Of a DNA stretch of 64,000 nucleotides, positions 17,439-25,907 are shown one piece after another. The notes under the pieces are model-generated. The model was given only the letters and a program-made list of their open reading frames with translations, ran no database searches and was not told the origin of the DNA. The position numbers and the translations under genes are program-made. The stretch comes from Neisseria dumasiana (GTDB lineage Bacteria > Pseudomonadota > Gammaproteobacteria > Burkholderiales > Neisseriaceae): positions 744,001-808,000 of the forward strand of contig NZ_CP091509.1 in assembly GCF_022870885.1 (NCBI RefSeq), read 5' to 3'. Within the stretch, counting starts at the first letter, position 1; every line of letters begins with the position of its first letter.

Positions 17439-17828
17439 CGGTTGGGATTCAACGGCAAAAAACGTAACAGACAGGCAAACCGGCGGGCACCCACAAAAGT
17501 GGCAATACGCCGCAGGCAGTATCTGAAACACTCTTGAGGCCGTCTGAAAAAGGTTGATGCCATCCCCGCCCCGTATATTTGCCCGTGCGTGAAGCAGGTA
17601 AACACGCCGGCCGGTAAACGGTTGGCAGTCAATCAACATATTTTTAATACAAGGCAGCAAGCCGCAGGCAGTACGGGTAATAAGAAACCGATTCTGTTGC
17701 CGCTTCGGCGGCTTACACCGTCGACTTCTTTGAGCTAAGGCGCAGCAACGCCGTAGTAAAAGTTAATTTGATTGGCTATACAATGCCGTTTTAATATCTT
17801 ATTGCAGTACCCTACAGGAACGTATTCC
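17439..17828. other. intergenic region carrying a Correia-like element
   Basis: There is no gene. One DUS lies at 17536-17547. The region's second half is a full-length Correia-like MITE at 17627-17780 that ends about 50 nt before the next start codon. Confidence 0.6.
17627..17780. mobile_element. Correia-like MITE, full length (about 154 bp)
   Basis: It begins AGTCAATCAACATATTTTT and ends TTAATTTGATTGGCTATA, with imperfect inverted ends. The interior carries AAGCCGCAGGCAGTACGGG, AAACCGATTCTGTTGCCG and TTTGAGCTAAGGCGCAGC, matching the Correia element core. It is the reverse-orientation counterpart of 94-246. Confidence 0.75.
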
Positions 17829-18956
17829 ATGAAAATCAGCACCCAGTTTGATGCCGGTTCCGTAACCGTAACCGACCTGAGCGACCCTTCCAATATCCGC
17901 CTCAATCTGCGCCCCGACAACGCATCCGATTTTGCCCAATGGTTTTATTTCCGTTTGCAGGGCGCGGCCTACCAAAATTGCGTGATGCACTTTGAAAACG
18001 CCGCATCGTCTGCTTACCCCGACGGCTGGCAGGATTATCAGGCTGTGGCTTCTTACGACCGCAGCAACTGGTTCCGCGTACCTTCCCGCTATGAAAACGG
18101 TGTGTTTACCATCGAACACACGCCGTTGGCCAACAGCGTTTATTACGCCTATTTCGAGCCGTATTCGCACGAACAGCATCTGAATCTGCTCGGCGACGCA
18201 CAAGGCAGCGGCCTGTGCCAGATTGACGACTTGGGCAGCACCGTACAAGGGCGCGACATCAATCTGCTTACCATCGGCAACCAAGTGGCCAGCGACCTGA
18301 AAGTATGGATCATCGCCCGCCAGCACCCCGGCGAAACCATGGCCGAATGGTTTATCGAAGGCTTGCTCGGCCGCCTGCTTGATCCGCAAGACCCTACCGC
18401 ACGCGCTTTGCTCGACCGCGCAACCTTTTATATTGTGCCCAATATGAACCCCGACGGCTCGGTGTTGGGCAACCTGCGTGCCAATGCCGCCGGAGCCAAT
18501 CTCAATCGCGAATGGCTGGAGCCGACTGTGGAACGCAGCCCCGAAGTATATTATGTGCGCGAAAAAATGCGCGAAACCGGCGTGGATTTGTTTTTAGACA
18601 TTCACGGCGACGAAGCCATTCCGTTTGTGTTTGTGGCCGGCACCGAAGGCGTGCCTTCTTATGATGAGCGTATTGCCGCGCTGGAAACGCAGTTCAAAAC
18701 GGCTTTTGCCGCCGCCAGCCCCGATTTCCAAGACGAACACGGTTACGACAAAGACGCCCCCGGCCAAGCCAACTTAAGCATGGCCACCGCATGGGTGGGC
18801 GAAAACTTCCGCTGCTTGGCCTACACGCTGGAGATGCCGTTTAAAGACAACGACAATCTGCCCGACGACGATTTCGGCTGGAACGGCCAACGCTCGCTGC
18901 GTTTGGGCGAAGCAGTTTTATCGGCCGTGTTGAATGTGTTACCCGATTTGCGTTAA
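17829..18956 (+). CDS. M14 family zinc carboxypeptidase (cytosolic type)
   Basis: A 375-aa metallopeptidase. The ATG at 17829 follows CAGGAACGTATTCC. The N-terminal half is a beta domain of the sort found in M14D cytosolic carboxypeptidases. The catalytic domain has zinc ligands in ARQHPGETMAEWFIEGLL (His/Glu), then NMNPDGSVLGNLRANA with substrate-binding Asn/Arg, and DIHGDEAIPFVF with the third ligand His. A Glu in the late TLEMPFKD is the likely general base. No signal peptide is seen, so it acts in the cytoplasm. The natural substrate is unknown. Confidence 0.88.
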   Translation: MKISTQFDAGSVTVTDLSDPSNIRLNLRPDNASDFAQWFYFRLQGAAYQNCVMHFENAASSAYPDGWQDYQAVASYDRSNWFRVPSRYENGVFTIEHTPLANSVYYAYFEPYSHEQHLNLLGDAQGSGLCQIDDLGSTVQGRDINLLTIGNQVASDLKVWIIARQHPGETMAEWFIEGLLGRLLDPQDPTARALLDRATFYIVPNMNPDGSVLGNLRANAAGANLNREWLEPTVERSPEVYYVREKMRETGVDLFLDIHGDEAIPFVFVAGTEGVPSYDERIAALETQFKTAFAAASPDFQDEHGYDKDAPGQANLSMATAWVGENFRCLAYTLEMPFKDNDNLPDDDFGWNGQRSLRLGEAVLSAVLNVLPDLR

Positions 18957-19021
18957 AACGTGAAAAGAACGGTTGTACCGGCTTTACGTATTCTCGTGCC
19001 GACCGACCGATTATCCGGTGA

Positions 19022-19054
19022 AAAGGCCGTCTGAAAAGTTTTCAGACGGCCTTT
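19022..19054. terminator. DUS-type terminator before ppk
   Basis: AAAGGCCGTCTGAAAA and TTTTCAGACGGCCTTT form a 16-bp stem with a single-base centre, a strong hairpin after the M14 peptidase gene. Confidence 0.7.
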
Positions 19055-19139
19055 ATATCACGGCCATGAAACCGTTTGAAAAACACGTTATACTTGATTT
19101 TATTTTGCTGTTATATCACAGGATATTGAGGAAAGCACC

Positions 19140-21197
19140 ATGCCTGACCAAAACCGTTTACTCTGCCGCGAACTGAGCCTGCTCCAGTTTAACCGCCGTG
19201 TGTTGGCACAGGCGCAGGACACGCGGATTCCGTTGTTGGAGCGTTTGCGTTTTCTGTGCATCGTTTCATCCAATTTAGATGAATTTTTTGAAGTGCGCAT
19301 GGCCTATCTCAAGCGCGAACACAAACAGAATCCCAATCTGATTCTCGACAGCGGCAGAACGCCTGCCGAAACCATCGAACTCACCACCCAAGCGGCGCGG
19401 GAGCTGATTCGCGAGCAATACGCGCTGTTTAACGACGAGCTGCAACCTGCCTTGAGCAAAGAAGGCATTCATTTTTACCGCCGCCGCAACTGGACGGCCG
19501 AACAGCGTGCTTGGATTGAAGATTATTTCGACCGCGAGTTGCTGCAAGTGCTTACCCCCATCGGTTTGGACCCTTCCCATCCCTTTCCCCGTCCGCTCAA
19601 TAAGTCATTGAACTTTGCCGTGGAATTAGAGGGTAACGATGCTTTCGGCCGCGCATCGGGCATGGCGATTGTTCAAGCGCCGCGCATTTTGCCGCGCGTG
19701 CTTAAGCTGCCGTCTGAAATCTGTAACGGCGACGACGGCTTTGTGTTTTTATCATCGATTCTTCACGAATATGTAGGCAAACTGTTCCCGGGCATGGAAG
19801 TGCGCGGCTGCCATCAATTCCGCGTAACGCGCGACAGCGATCTGACGGTTGACGAGGAAGACCTGCAAAACCTGCGCACCGCGATTCAGAGCGAACTGCA
19901 AGACAGACACTACGGCGACGGCGTGCGTTTGGAAGTGGCGGAAACCTGTCCGAAACATATTTACGAATTTTTGCTCGGCCATTTCGATTTGGATATTTCC
20001 GATCTGTATCAAGTTAAAGGGCCGGTTAATCTGGTGCGTCTGATGTCTGTGCCGGATATGGTGGACCGCCCCGATTTAAAGTTCCGCCCCCATCGGGCGG
20101 GGGTTCCTAAATATTTGGCTAAAGGCAAATCGATTATCGAAGCCGCCGCCGCTGCGCCGATTTTGCTGCATCATCCTTACCAGTCGTTCGAGCCGGTGGT
20201 GCGCTTTATTCAGGAAGCGGCAACCGATCCCGATGTTGTGGCGATTAAGATGACGATTTACCGCACGGGTACCGATTCCGAATTGGTTAAAGCCCTGCTG
20301 CGTGCCGCCGAAGCAGGCAAAATCGTGACGGTAGTGGTTGAGCTGATGGCGCGTTTCGACGAAGCGAACAACGTCAGCTGGGCGCAAAAACTCGAAAATG
20401 CCGGCGCACATGTGGTGTACGGCGTATTCGGTTATAAAGTTCACGCCAAAATGGCGTTGGTGATCCGTCGTGAAGAAGGGGTACTCAAACGCTATGCGCA
20501 TTTGGGCACGGGTAACTACCATCAAGGCACATCGCGTATTTATACCGACTTCGGCCTGATTACCGCCGATGAAGATATTACTGCCGACGTTAACACGCTG
20601 TTTTTGGAAATCACCGGTTTGGGGCAGCCCGGACGCTTGAATAAGCTGTATCAAAGCCCGTTTACCCTGCACCCTATGGTGTTGGAGAGCATCGAGCGCG
20701 AAAAACGCAACGCCGAGGCCGGCAGGCCGGCGTGGATCATCGCCAAGATGAACTCGTTGATCGAACCGGGTGTGATCGAAGCCTTGTATGCCGCCAGCGC
20801 AGCGGGCGTGCAGATCGATCTGATTGTGCGCGGTATGTGCGCGTTGCGCCCCGAAGTGCCGGGCTTATCCGACAATATCCGCGTGCGCTCGATTATCGGC
20901 CCGCAGCTCGAACATGCGCGCGTGTATTATTTCTTCAACGACGGCGAAGAAAACACTTATATTTCGAGTGCCGACTGGATGGCGCGCAATTTCTTCCGCC
21001 GCATTGAAACCTGTACGCCCATCGAAGAGCCCGCACTCAAAGCGCGCGTGATCCGCGAAGGCTTGAGCTTGGCCTTGAAAGACAGCCGCCAAGCCTGGCT
21101 GATGCGGCCGGACGGCAGTTATGTGCGGGTACAGCCGGAAGAGGGTCAGGCCGAATCCAACCTGCAGGAACAGCTGTGGTCGGAGTATGGTGTGTAA
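19140..21197 (+). CDS. ppk: polyphosphate kinase 1
   Basis: Makes long-chain polyphosphate from ATP; 685 aa, the standard PPK1 length. The ATG at 19140 follows TGAGGAAAGCACC. The N-terminal and head domains contain NRELSLLQFNRRVL-like LCRELSLLQFNRR and SSNLDEFFEVRMA. The catalytic half has MTIYRTGTDSELVKALL, VVELMARFDEANN, and VHAKMALVIRRE with the autophosphorylated His, then HLGTGNYHQGTSR. The tail has RGMCALRPEVPG and SSADWMARN. It stands alone between terminators. Confidence 0.96.
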   Translation: MPDQNRLLCRELSLLQFNRRVLAQAQDTRIPLLERLRFLCIVSSNLDEFFEVRMAYLKREHKQNPNLILDSGRTPAETIELTTQAARELIREQYALFNDELQPALSKEGIHFYRRRNWTAEQRAWIEDYFDRELLQVLTPIGLDPSHPFPRPLNKSLNFAVELEGNDAFGRASGMAIVQAPRILPRVLKLPSEICNGDDGFVFLSSILHEYVGKLFPGMEVRGCHQFRVTRDSDLTVDEEDLQNLRTAIQSELQDRHYGDGVRLEVAETCPKHIYEFLLGHFDLDISDLYQVKGPVNLVRLMSVPDMVDRPDLKFRPHRAGVPKYLAKGKSIIEAAAAAPILLHHPYQSFEPVVRFIQEAATDPDVVAIKMTIYRTGTDSELVKALLRAAEAGKIVTVVVELMARFDEANNVSWAQKLENAGAHVVYGVFGYKVHAKMALVIRREEGVLKRYAHLGTGNYHQGTSRIYTDFGLITADEDITADVNTLFLEITGLGQPGRLNKLYQSPFTLHPMVLESIEREKRNAEAGRPAWIIAKMNSLIEPGVIEALYAASAAGVQIDLIVRGMCALRPEVPGLSDNIRVRSIIGPQLEHARVYYFFNDGEENTYISSADWMARNFFRRIETCTPIEEPALKARVIREGLSLALKDSRQAWLMRPDGSYVRVQPEEGQAESNLQEQLWSEYGV

Positions 21198-21216
21198 ACC
21201 GTTTGTGTAAAGAATA

Positions 21217-21252
21217 CCGAGCCGTCTGAAAAAGGCTTTTCAGACGGCTCGG
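21217..21252. terminator. DUS-type terminator after ppk
   Basis: CCGAGCCGTCTGAAAA and TTTTCAGACGGCTCGG form a 16-bp stem with loop AGGC, 20 nt after the ppk stop. The arms carry AGCCGTCTGAA, a DUS with one substituted base. Confidence 0.75.
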
Positions 21253-21368
21253 ATGTTTTCAGGGTTTGCCTCGGATGCTGTTCGGAACTTTGCAAGGGTA
21301 TCAGGCCGTCTGAAAAAGATATTTTGTTATAATCGGCGCAATCATTTTTATTGTATTGGGAAACCATT

Positions 21369-22028
21369 ATGAATACATGGCACGAAGCCATCGGTTCGGA
21401 AAAAGAACAGCCGTATTTCCGGCATATTCTGAACAGCGTTAAAACCGAGCGTGAAGCCGGGCAAGTGGTTTATCCGCCTGCTTGCGATGTGTTCAATGCG
21501 TTTAAAGCGACGGAGTTTGATCAAGTTAAAGTGGTGATTTTGGGGCAAGACCCTTACCACGGCGCGGGGCAGGCGCACGGATTGGCGTTTTCGGTGCGGC
21601 CGGATATTGCCGTTCCGCCGTCGTTGGTAAACATCTATAAAGAATTGGCAAACGATATTGCCGGTTTCCAAATTCCGCGCCACGGTTTTCTGCAACATTG
21701 GGCGGAGCAGGGCGTGCTGCTGCTGAACACGGTGCTGACCGTGCGTGCAGGGCAGGCGCATTCGCACGCTTCTTTGGGTTGGGAACAGTTTACCGACCGC
21801 GTGATCGCGCAGTTGAACGAACACCGTGAGCATATCGTGTTTCTTTTGTGGGGCAGCCACGCGCAGAAAAAAGGTGCGTTTATCGACCGCAACCGCCATT
21901 TGGTGCTGACTTCGCCGCATCCCTCGCCTTTGTCGGCGCACCGCGGCTTTTTCGGTTGCCGCCATTTCTCGCAAGCCAACCGTTATTTGCAAGAGCACGG
22001 CGAAACGCCGATAGATTGGCAGGTATAG
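21369..22028 (+). CDS. ung: uracil-DNA glycosylase
   Basis: Removes uracil from DNA as the first step of base-excision repair; family 1, 219 aa. I chose the ATG at 21369 ([11 protein letters not shown]), 18 nt inside the longest frame. The catalytic water-activating Asp61 lies in [10 protein letters not shown], and His184 in [23 protein letters not shown] and FLLWGSHAQ are the other family motifs. A TGTTATAAT at 21325-21333 is a likely extended -10. Confidence 0.96.
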   Translation: MNTWHEAIGSEKEQPYFRHILNSVKTEREAGQVVYPPACDVFNAFKATEFDQVKVVILGQDPYHGAGQAHGLAFSVRPDIAVPPSLVNIYKELANDIAGFQIPRHGFLQHWAEQGVLLLNTVLTVRAGQAHSHASLGWEQFTDRVIAQLNEHREHIVFLLWGSHAQKKGAFIDRNRHLVLTSPHPSPLSAHRGFFGCRHFSQANRYLQEHGETPIDWQV

Positions 22029-22038
22029 CACAACAGAT

Positions 22039-22067
22039 GAGGCCGTCTGAACGTTTCAGACGGCCTC
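22039..22067. terminator. DUS-type terminator after ung
   Basis: GAGGCCGTCTGAA and TTCAGACGGCCTC stem with a 3-nt loop, 10 nt after the ung stop. Confidence 0.65.
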
Positions 22068-22108
22068 GATGCGGCATGATGAAGCCGTTGATATGATAAG
22101 GAAAGTCC

Positions 22109-23068
22109 ATGAACATTTTGTTTATCGCCGACCCGATGGCGACTTTTAAAACTTATAAAGACACCACCTATGTGATGATGCGCGAAATGGCCGCGCGGAG
22201 GTGGAAGCTTTCACACACCTTGAGCAGCGAATTGGCGGTTAAAAACGGCGTGGTAACGGCTCAGGCTGCGGCGTTTGAATTTGTTGGGTTAGATCATGAT
22301 GATGATAAACAATGGTTTAAAGCCGCCGATAAAGTTCAGACGGCCTTAAAAGACTTTGATGCCGTGATTATGCGCACCGATCCGCCGTTCGACATGCAAT
22401 ACCTCTACGCTACCCAGTTGCTCACATTGGCCGAACAGCAAGGTGCGAAAGTGTTTAACAGCGGGCAGGCCATGCGCGATTTCAACGAAAAGCTGGCGAT
22501 TCTGAATTTCAGCCGTTTTACCGCGCCTACTTTAGTATCGACCCGCTCCGCCGATGTGCGCGCCTTTTTGAAAGAGCATGGCGACATCATCGTGAAACCG
22601 CTCGACGGCATGGGCGGCATGGGCATTTTCCGCTTAACCGAAGCCGACCCCAATATCGGCAGCATTCTCGAAACCCTGATGCAGCTTGATACGCGCACGA
22701 TTATGGCGCAGCGTTATATCCCCGAAATCGTGCACGGTGACAAACGCGTGCTGGTGATCGGCGGCCAAGTGGTGCCGTTTGCGCTGGCGCGGATTCCGCA
22801 GCAGGGCGAAACGCGCGGCAATCTGGCTGCCGGCGGGCGCGGTGTGGCACAGGAACTGTCGGCCCGCGACCGTGAAATCGCCGAAACCCTTGCACCCGAG
22901 TTGAAACGCCGGGGTATTTTGCTGGCCGGTTTGGATGTGATCGGCGAATATCTGACCGAAGTCAACGTAACCAGCCCCACCGGTTTTCAGGAAATCATGA
23001 AACAGAAAGGTTTTGATGTGGCCGCTATGTTTGCCGATGCCGTGGCCGAATGGTCTGAGGCCGTCTGA
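22109..23068 (+). CDS. gshB: glutathione synthetase
   Basis: ATP-grasp ligase joining gamma-glutamylcysteine and glycine; 319 aa. MNILFIADPM opens the N-terminal domain, MRTDPPFDMQYLYATQLL is substrate-binding, IIVKPLDGMGGMGIF is the ATP-grasp glycine loop, and GLDVIGEYLTEVNVTSPTG carries metal ligands. The ATG at 22109 follows ATAAGGAAAGTCC. The last codons are read through a DUS: the stop TGA at 23066-23068 is the TGA inside GCCGTCTGAA. dgkA starts 4 nt later. Confidence 0.96.
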   Translation: MNILFIADPMATFKTYKDTTYVMMREMAARRWKLSHTLSSELAVKNGVVTAQAAAFEFVGLDHDDDKQWFKAADKVQTALKDFDAVIMRTDPPFDMQYLYATQLLTLAEQQGAKVFNSGQAMRDFNEKLAILNFSRFTAPTLVSTRSADVRAFLKEHGDIIVKPLDGMGGMGIFRLTEADPNIGSILETLMQLDTRTIMAQRYIPEIVHGDKRVLVIGGQVVPFALARIPQQGETRGNLAAGGRGVAQELSARDREIAETLAPELKRRGILLAGLDVIGEYLTEVNVTSPTGFQEIMKQKGFDVAAMFADAVAEWSEAV

Positions 23069-23072
23069 AAAC

Positions 23073-23459
23073 ATGAACGACAAACCGAAAACCTATGCCG
23101 CATCTATGAAGGGCGGCCGCGGCATTCGGCGAATCCTGAACGCTTTGGCTTATTCGGCCGACGGCATCCGCGCGGCATGCAGCGAACAGGGATTCCGCCA
23201 ATTATTATGGATACACGGTGCTTTAATGGCGTGGCTGTTTTTTGCAGACTTTACGTTGCCGGTAAAAATGATATTGGTGTTGGTGTCGGCCGTTTCGGTA
23301 GTGGTGGAATTGATTAACACCGGTTTGGAAGCGGCGGTTGACCATACTTCCGAAGAAATGCACGAGTTGGCGAAGAAAGCCAAAGATGTAGGTTCTGCCG
23401 CGCAATACACCACTTTGGCGGCTTTGGCCGTGTTGTGGATCATGGCGTTAACAGGGTAA
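23073..23459 (+). CDS. dgkA: diacylglycerol kinase, first tandem copy
   Basis: Small integral membrane kinase phosphorylating diacylglycerol to phosphatidate, recycling lipid headgroup by-products. It is 128 aa with three hydrophobic segments and the DgkA signature VVELINTGLEAAVDH. The ATG at 23073 directly follows the DUS ending gshB; a longer frame from 23013 overlaps gshB and is rejected. A second, diverged DgkA gene begins 6 nt after its stop. Confidence 0.93.
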   Translation: MNDKPKTYAASMKGGRGIRRILNALAYSADGIRAACSEQGFRQLLWIHGALMAWLFFADFTLPVKMILVLVSAVSVVVELINTGLEAAVDHTSEEMHELAKKAKDVGSAAQYTTLAALAVLWIMALTG

Positions 23460-23465
23460 AACATT

Positions 23466-23870
23466 ATGTCGAACGAAAACTATGCACGCCAAAAGAAAGG
23501 CAAAAAAGGTATCCGCCGCATCATCAACGCCGCCGGATATTCCAAAGACGGACTGCGTGCCGCCTATCGTTATGAAAGCGCATTCCGCCAGCTCGTATGG
23601 CTCAACGGGCTGCTGATTGCGTTGGCGGTTGTGCTCGATTTCGGGCCGTCAACCCGTATGATGCTGATTATCGCGTCGTTCATATCGCTGATTGTCGAGC
23701 TGTTCAATACCGCCATCGAAGCGGCGGTCGATCATACGTCAACCGCCCGCCACGAGCTGGCGAAACGTGCCAAAGATGCCGGTTCGGCAGCGCAAATGCT
23801 TGCTTTGCTGTTGTTGGCCGTTTTATGGCTTATGGCGGTTTGGCGCGAATACGGGTTGAATCTTTTTTAA
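23466..23870 (+). CDS. dgkA: diacylglycerol kinase, second tandem copy
   Basis: A 134-aa paralogue of the preceding gene, sharing the KGIRRI-NA-YS-DG-RAA opening and the signature LIVELFNTAIEAAVDH. The N-terminal helix, three membrane spans and catalytic Glu region are all intact. Two adjacent complete copies suggest duplication, then divergence. One may act on another lipid such as undecaprenol, as some Gram-positive DgkA homologues do, but nothing in the sequence decides this. Confidence 0.92.
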   Translation: MSNENYARQKKGKKGIRRIINAAGYSKDGLRAAYRYESAFRQLVWLNGLLIALAVVLDFGPSTRMMLIIASFISLIVELFNTAIEAAVDHTSTARHELAKRAKDAGSAAQMLALLLLAVLWLMAVWREYGLNLF

Positions 23871-23918
23871 TCTATATGGGAAAAAACTTATTTAATGCAC
23901 AAACATGAAGGAGCAAAC

Positions 23919-24392
23919 ATGAAAAAATGGTTAGGCGTTTTAGTGCTTTCCGGCCTGTGTCAAACTGCGCTGGCGGGCGGCATCGACGTGGATGACGCTT
24001 GGGCGCGGGCTACCGTGGAAGGCATGACCATGGGCGGTGCGTTTATGGACATTAAAAACGAAACCGGAACCGATGATACTTTAATCGGCGCTTCCAGCCC
24101 CGTGTCGGAGCGCATCGAAGTGCATACCCACATGAACGACAACGGCGTGATGCGTATGCGCGAAGTGAAAGGCGGGATTCCGCTGCCTAAAGGGCGCGAA
24201 GTCGAGCTTAAACCCGGTAGCTACCACATTATGTTTATGGGCTTGAAACGCCCGCTGAAAGAAGGGGAAAAATTTCCGCTGACCCTCAAATTCAAAAAAG
24301 CCAAGCCGAAAACCGTAGAAGTGGAAGTAAAAAACACACCCGGAGCAGGGCATCACCACCATCACGGTCATGGCGGCAAACACAGCCACTAA
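23919..24392 (+). CDS. periplasmic PCu(A)C-type copper chaperone
   Basis: A 157-aa secreted protein that binds Cu(I) and helps load the copper site of cytochrome oxidase. I chose the ATG at 23919 behind GAAGGAGCAAAC. A signal peptide runs MKKWLGVLVLSGLCQTALA. The PCu(A)C ligand pattern is visible as H-T-H-M, a Met in GVMRM, then HIMFMGLKRP. The C-terminus is a histidine-rich tail (GHHHHHGHGGKHSH) that could hold further metal. In this window copper delivery is also represented by ccoI and ccoS, all serving the cbb3 oxidase in Neisseria. Confidence 0.9.
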   Translation: MKKWLGVLVLSGLCQTALAGGIDVDDAWARATVEGMTMGGAFMDIKNETGTDDTLIGASSPVSERIEVHTHMNDNGVMRMREVKGGIPLPKGREVELKPGSYHIMFMGLKRPLKEGEKFPLTLKFKKAKPKTVEVEVKNTPGAGHHHHHGHGGKHSH

Positions 24393-24420
24393 TCGGCAGA
24401 TGGCCTATCTGACCAAGCAG

Positions 24421-24458
24421 CAAAGGCCGTCTGAAAACATTTTTTCAGACGGCCTTTG
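24421..24458. terminator. DUS-type terminator before ackA
   Basis: CAAAGGCCGTCTGAAAA and TTTTCAGACGGCCTTTG give a 17-bp stem with a 4-nt loop after the copper chaperone gene. Confidence 0.7.
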
Positions 24459-24572
24459 AAAGAAACTGTTTGGTTAGGGTTAAATTTTGATAGAATACGC
24501 GCTCCTTAAAATTCAATCAGATCCCCATTTGCAAAAACGGCGGCATACCGTGTAAAAAACAGGAGTAATTTT

Positions 24573-25772
24573 ATGTCTGAAAAACTGATTCTAGTATTGA
24601 ACTGCGGCAGCTCTTCATTGAAAGGTGCCGTTTTGGATAACGACAGCGGCGATGTATTGTTAAGCTGCTTGGCAGAAAAGTTGAATCTGCCCGATGCCTA
24701 TATCACTTTCAAAGTGAACGGCGAAAAGCATAAAGTCGAATTGACTGCCAACCCCGACCATACCGGCGCGGTAGAAGCCTTGATGGAAGAATTGAAAAAA
24801 CACGGCCTCGACAGCCGTATCGCAGCAGTCGGACACCGCGTTGTCAGCGGTGGCGAGCTGTATAGCGAATCCATCGTGATTACCGAAGAAGTGGTTGACG
24901 GCATTGAGAAATGTATTCCCCTTGCTCCTTTGCACAACCCCGCAAACCTGTTGGGCATCCGCGCCGCGCAAAATATTTTCAAAGGCCTGACAAACGTTGC
25001 CGTGTTTGATACCGCTTTCCACCAAAGCATTCCCGAACATGCCTACACTTATGCCGTACCGCGCGAGTTGTACCGCAAATACGGTCTGCGCCGCTACGGT
25101 TTTCACGGCACCAGCTACCGTTTTGTAGCCGATGAAGCCGCACGCTTCTTGGGTAAAGACAAAAATAACCTGCGTATGGTGATTGCCCACTTGGGTAACG
25201 GTGCGTCGATTGCTGCCGTTGCCAACGGCCAATGCCAAGATACCAGCATGGGCTTGACTCCGTTGGAAGGTTTGGTAATGGGTACGCGCAGCGGCGATGT
25301 GGATCCGAGCGTATTCTCTTTCTTGGCAGAAAATGCCAATATGAGCATTACCCAAATCACCGACATGCTGAATAAAAAATCAGGTTTGTTGGGTATTTCC
25401 GAACTTTCTAACGACTGCCGTACTATTGAAGAAGAAGCCGCCAAAGGCCACGAAGGTGCCAAATTGGCTTTGGAAGTATTCTCTTACCGCTTGGCCAAAT
25501 ATGTTGCTTCAATGGCGGTGGCGGCCGGCGGTTTGGATGCTTTGGTGTTTACCGGCGGTATCGGTGAAAATTCTGATCTGATCCGCAGCAAAGTATTGGC
25601 TTACTTAGGCTTCTTGGGCTTGACCGAAGATGTTCAAGGCAATGAAAAAGCCCGCTTCGGTAACGCAGGCGTGATTACTACTTCCGACAGCAAAGCCTTG
25701 GCAGTGGTTATTCCGACCAACGAAGAGCTGATGATTGCCCAAGATACGGCACATTTGAGCGGCTTGAAATAA
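24573..25772 (+). CDS. ackA: acetate kinase
   Basis: Interconverts acetyl phosphate and acetate with ATP; 399 aa. The N-terminal signature is VLNCGSSSLKGAVL. FDTAFHQSIPEHAYTYA and RYGFHGTSYRFV are active-site regions, IAHLGNGASIAAV and MGLTPLEGLVMGTRSGDVDP follow, and the C-terminal ATP site is FTGGIGENSDLIR. The ATG at 24573 follows ACAGGAGTAATTTT. A TAGAAT at 24491-24496 is a candidate -10. The phosphotransacetylase gene is not adjacent. Confidence 0.96.
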   Translation: MSEKLILVLNCGSSSLKGAVLDNDSGDVLLSCLAEKLNLPDAYITFKVNGEKHKVELTANPDHTGAVEALMEELKKHGLDSRIAAVGHRVVSGGELYSESIVITEEVVDGIEKCIPLAPLHNPANLLGIRAAQNIFKGLTNVAVFDTAFHQSIPEHAYTYAVPRELYRKYGLRRYGFHGTSYRFVADEAARFLGKDKNNLRMVIAHLGNGASIAAVANGQCQDTSMGLTPLEGLVMGTRSGDVDPSVFSFLAENANMSITQITDMLNKKSGLLGISELSNDCRTIEEEAAKGHEGAKLALEVFSYRLAKYVASMAVAAGGLDALVFTGGIGENSDLIRSKVLAYLGFLGLTEDVQGNEKARFGNAGVITTSDSKALAVVIPTNEELMIAQDTAHLSGLK

Positions 25773-25791
25773 GCACACATGAAATTGCCCG

Positions 25792-25818
25792 ACAGCCCTG
25801 CATGCGCAGGGCTGTTTT
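25792..25818 (+). terminator. ackA terminator
   Basis: ACAGCCCTGC and GCAGGGCTGT form a 10-bp stem with loop ATGC followed by TTT; this one has no DUS. Confidence 0.8.
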
Positions 25819-25907
25819 GTTGAAAACTGCATTCATGCGGGCAGGCTTGTAAATACCCGCCTAACATGGTTATGATAAAAACTCTGTCAGCCGGGCCGTC
25901 TGAAAAT

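Noticed and set aside
21270..21302. Third IS5-type MITE end (TTTGCAAGGGTATC)
   Set aside because: Only about 14 bases resemble the element end and no body aligns, so it is too short to call.
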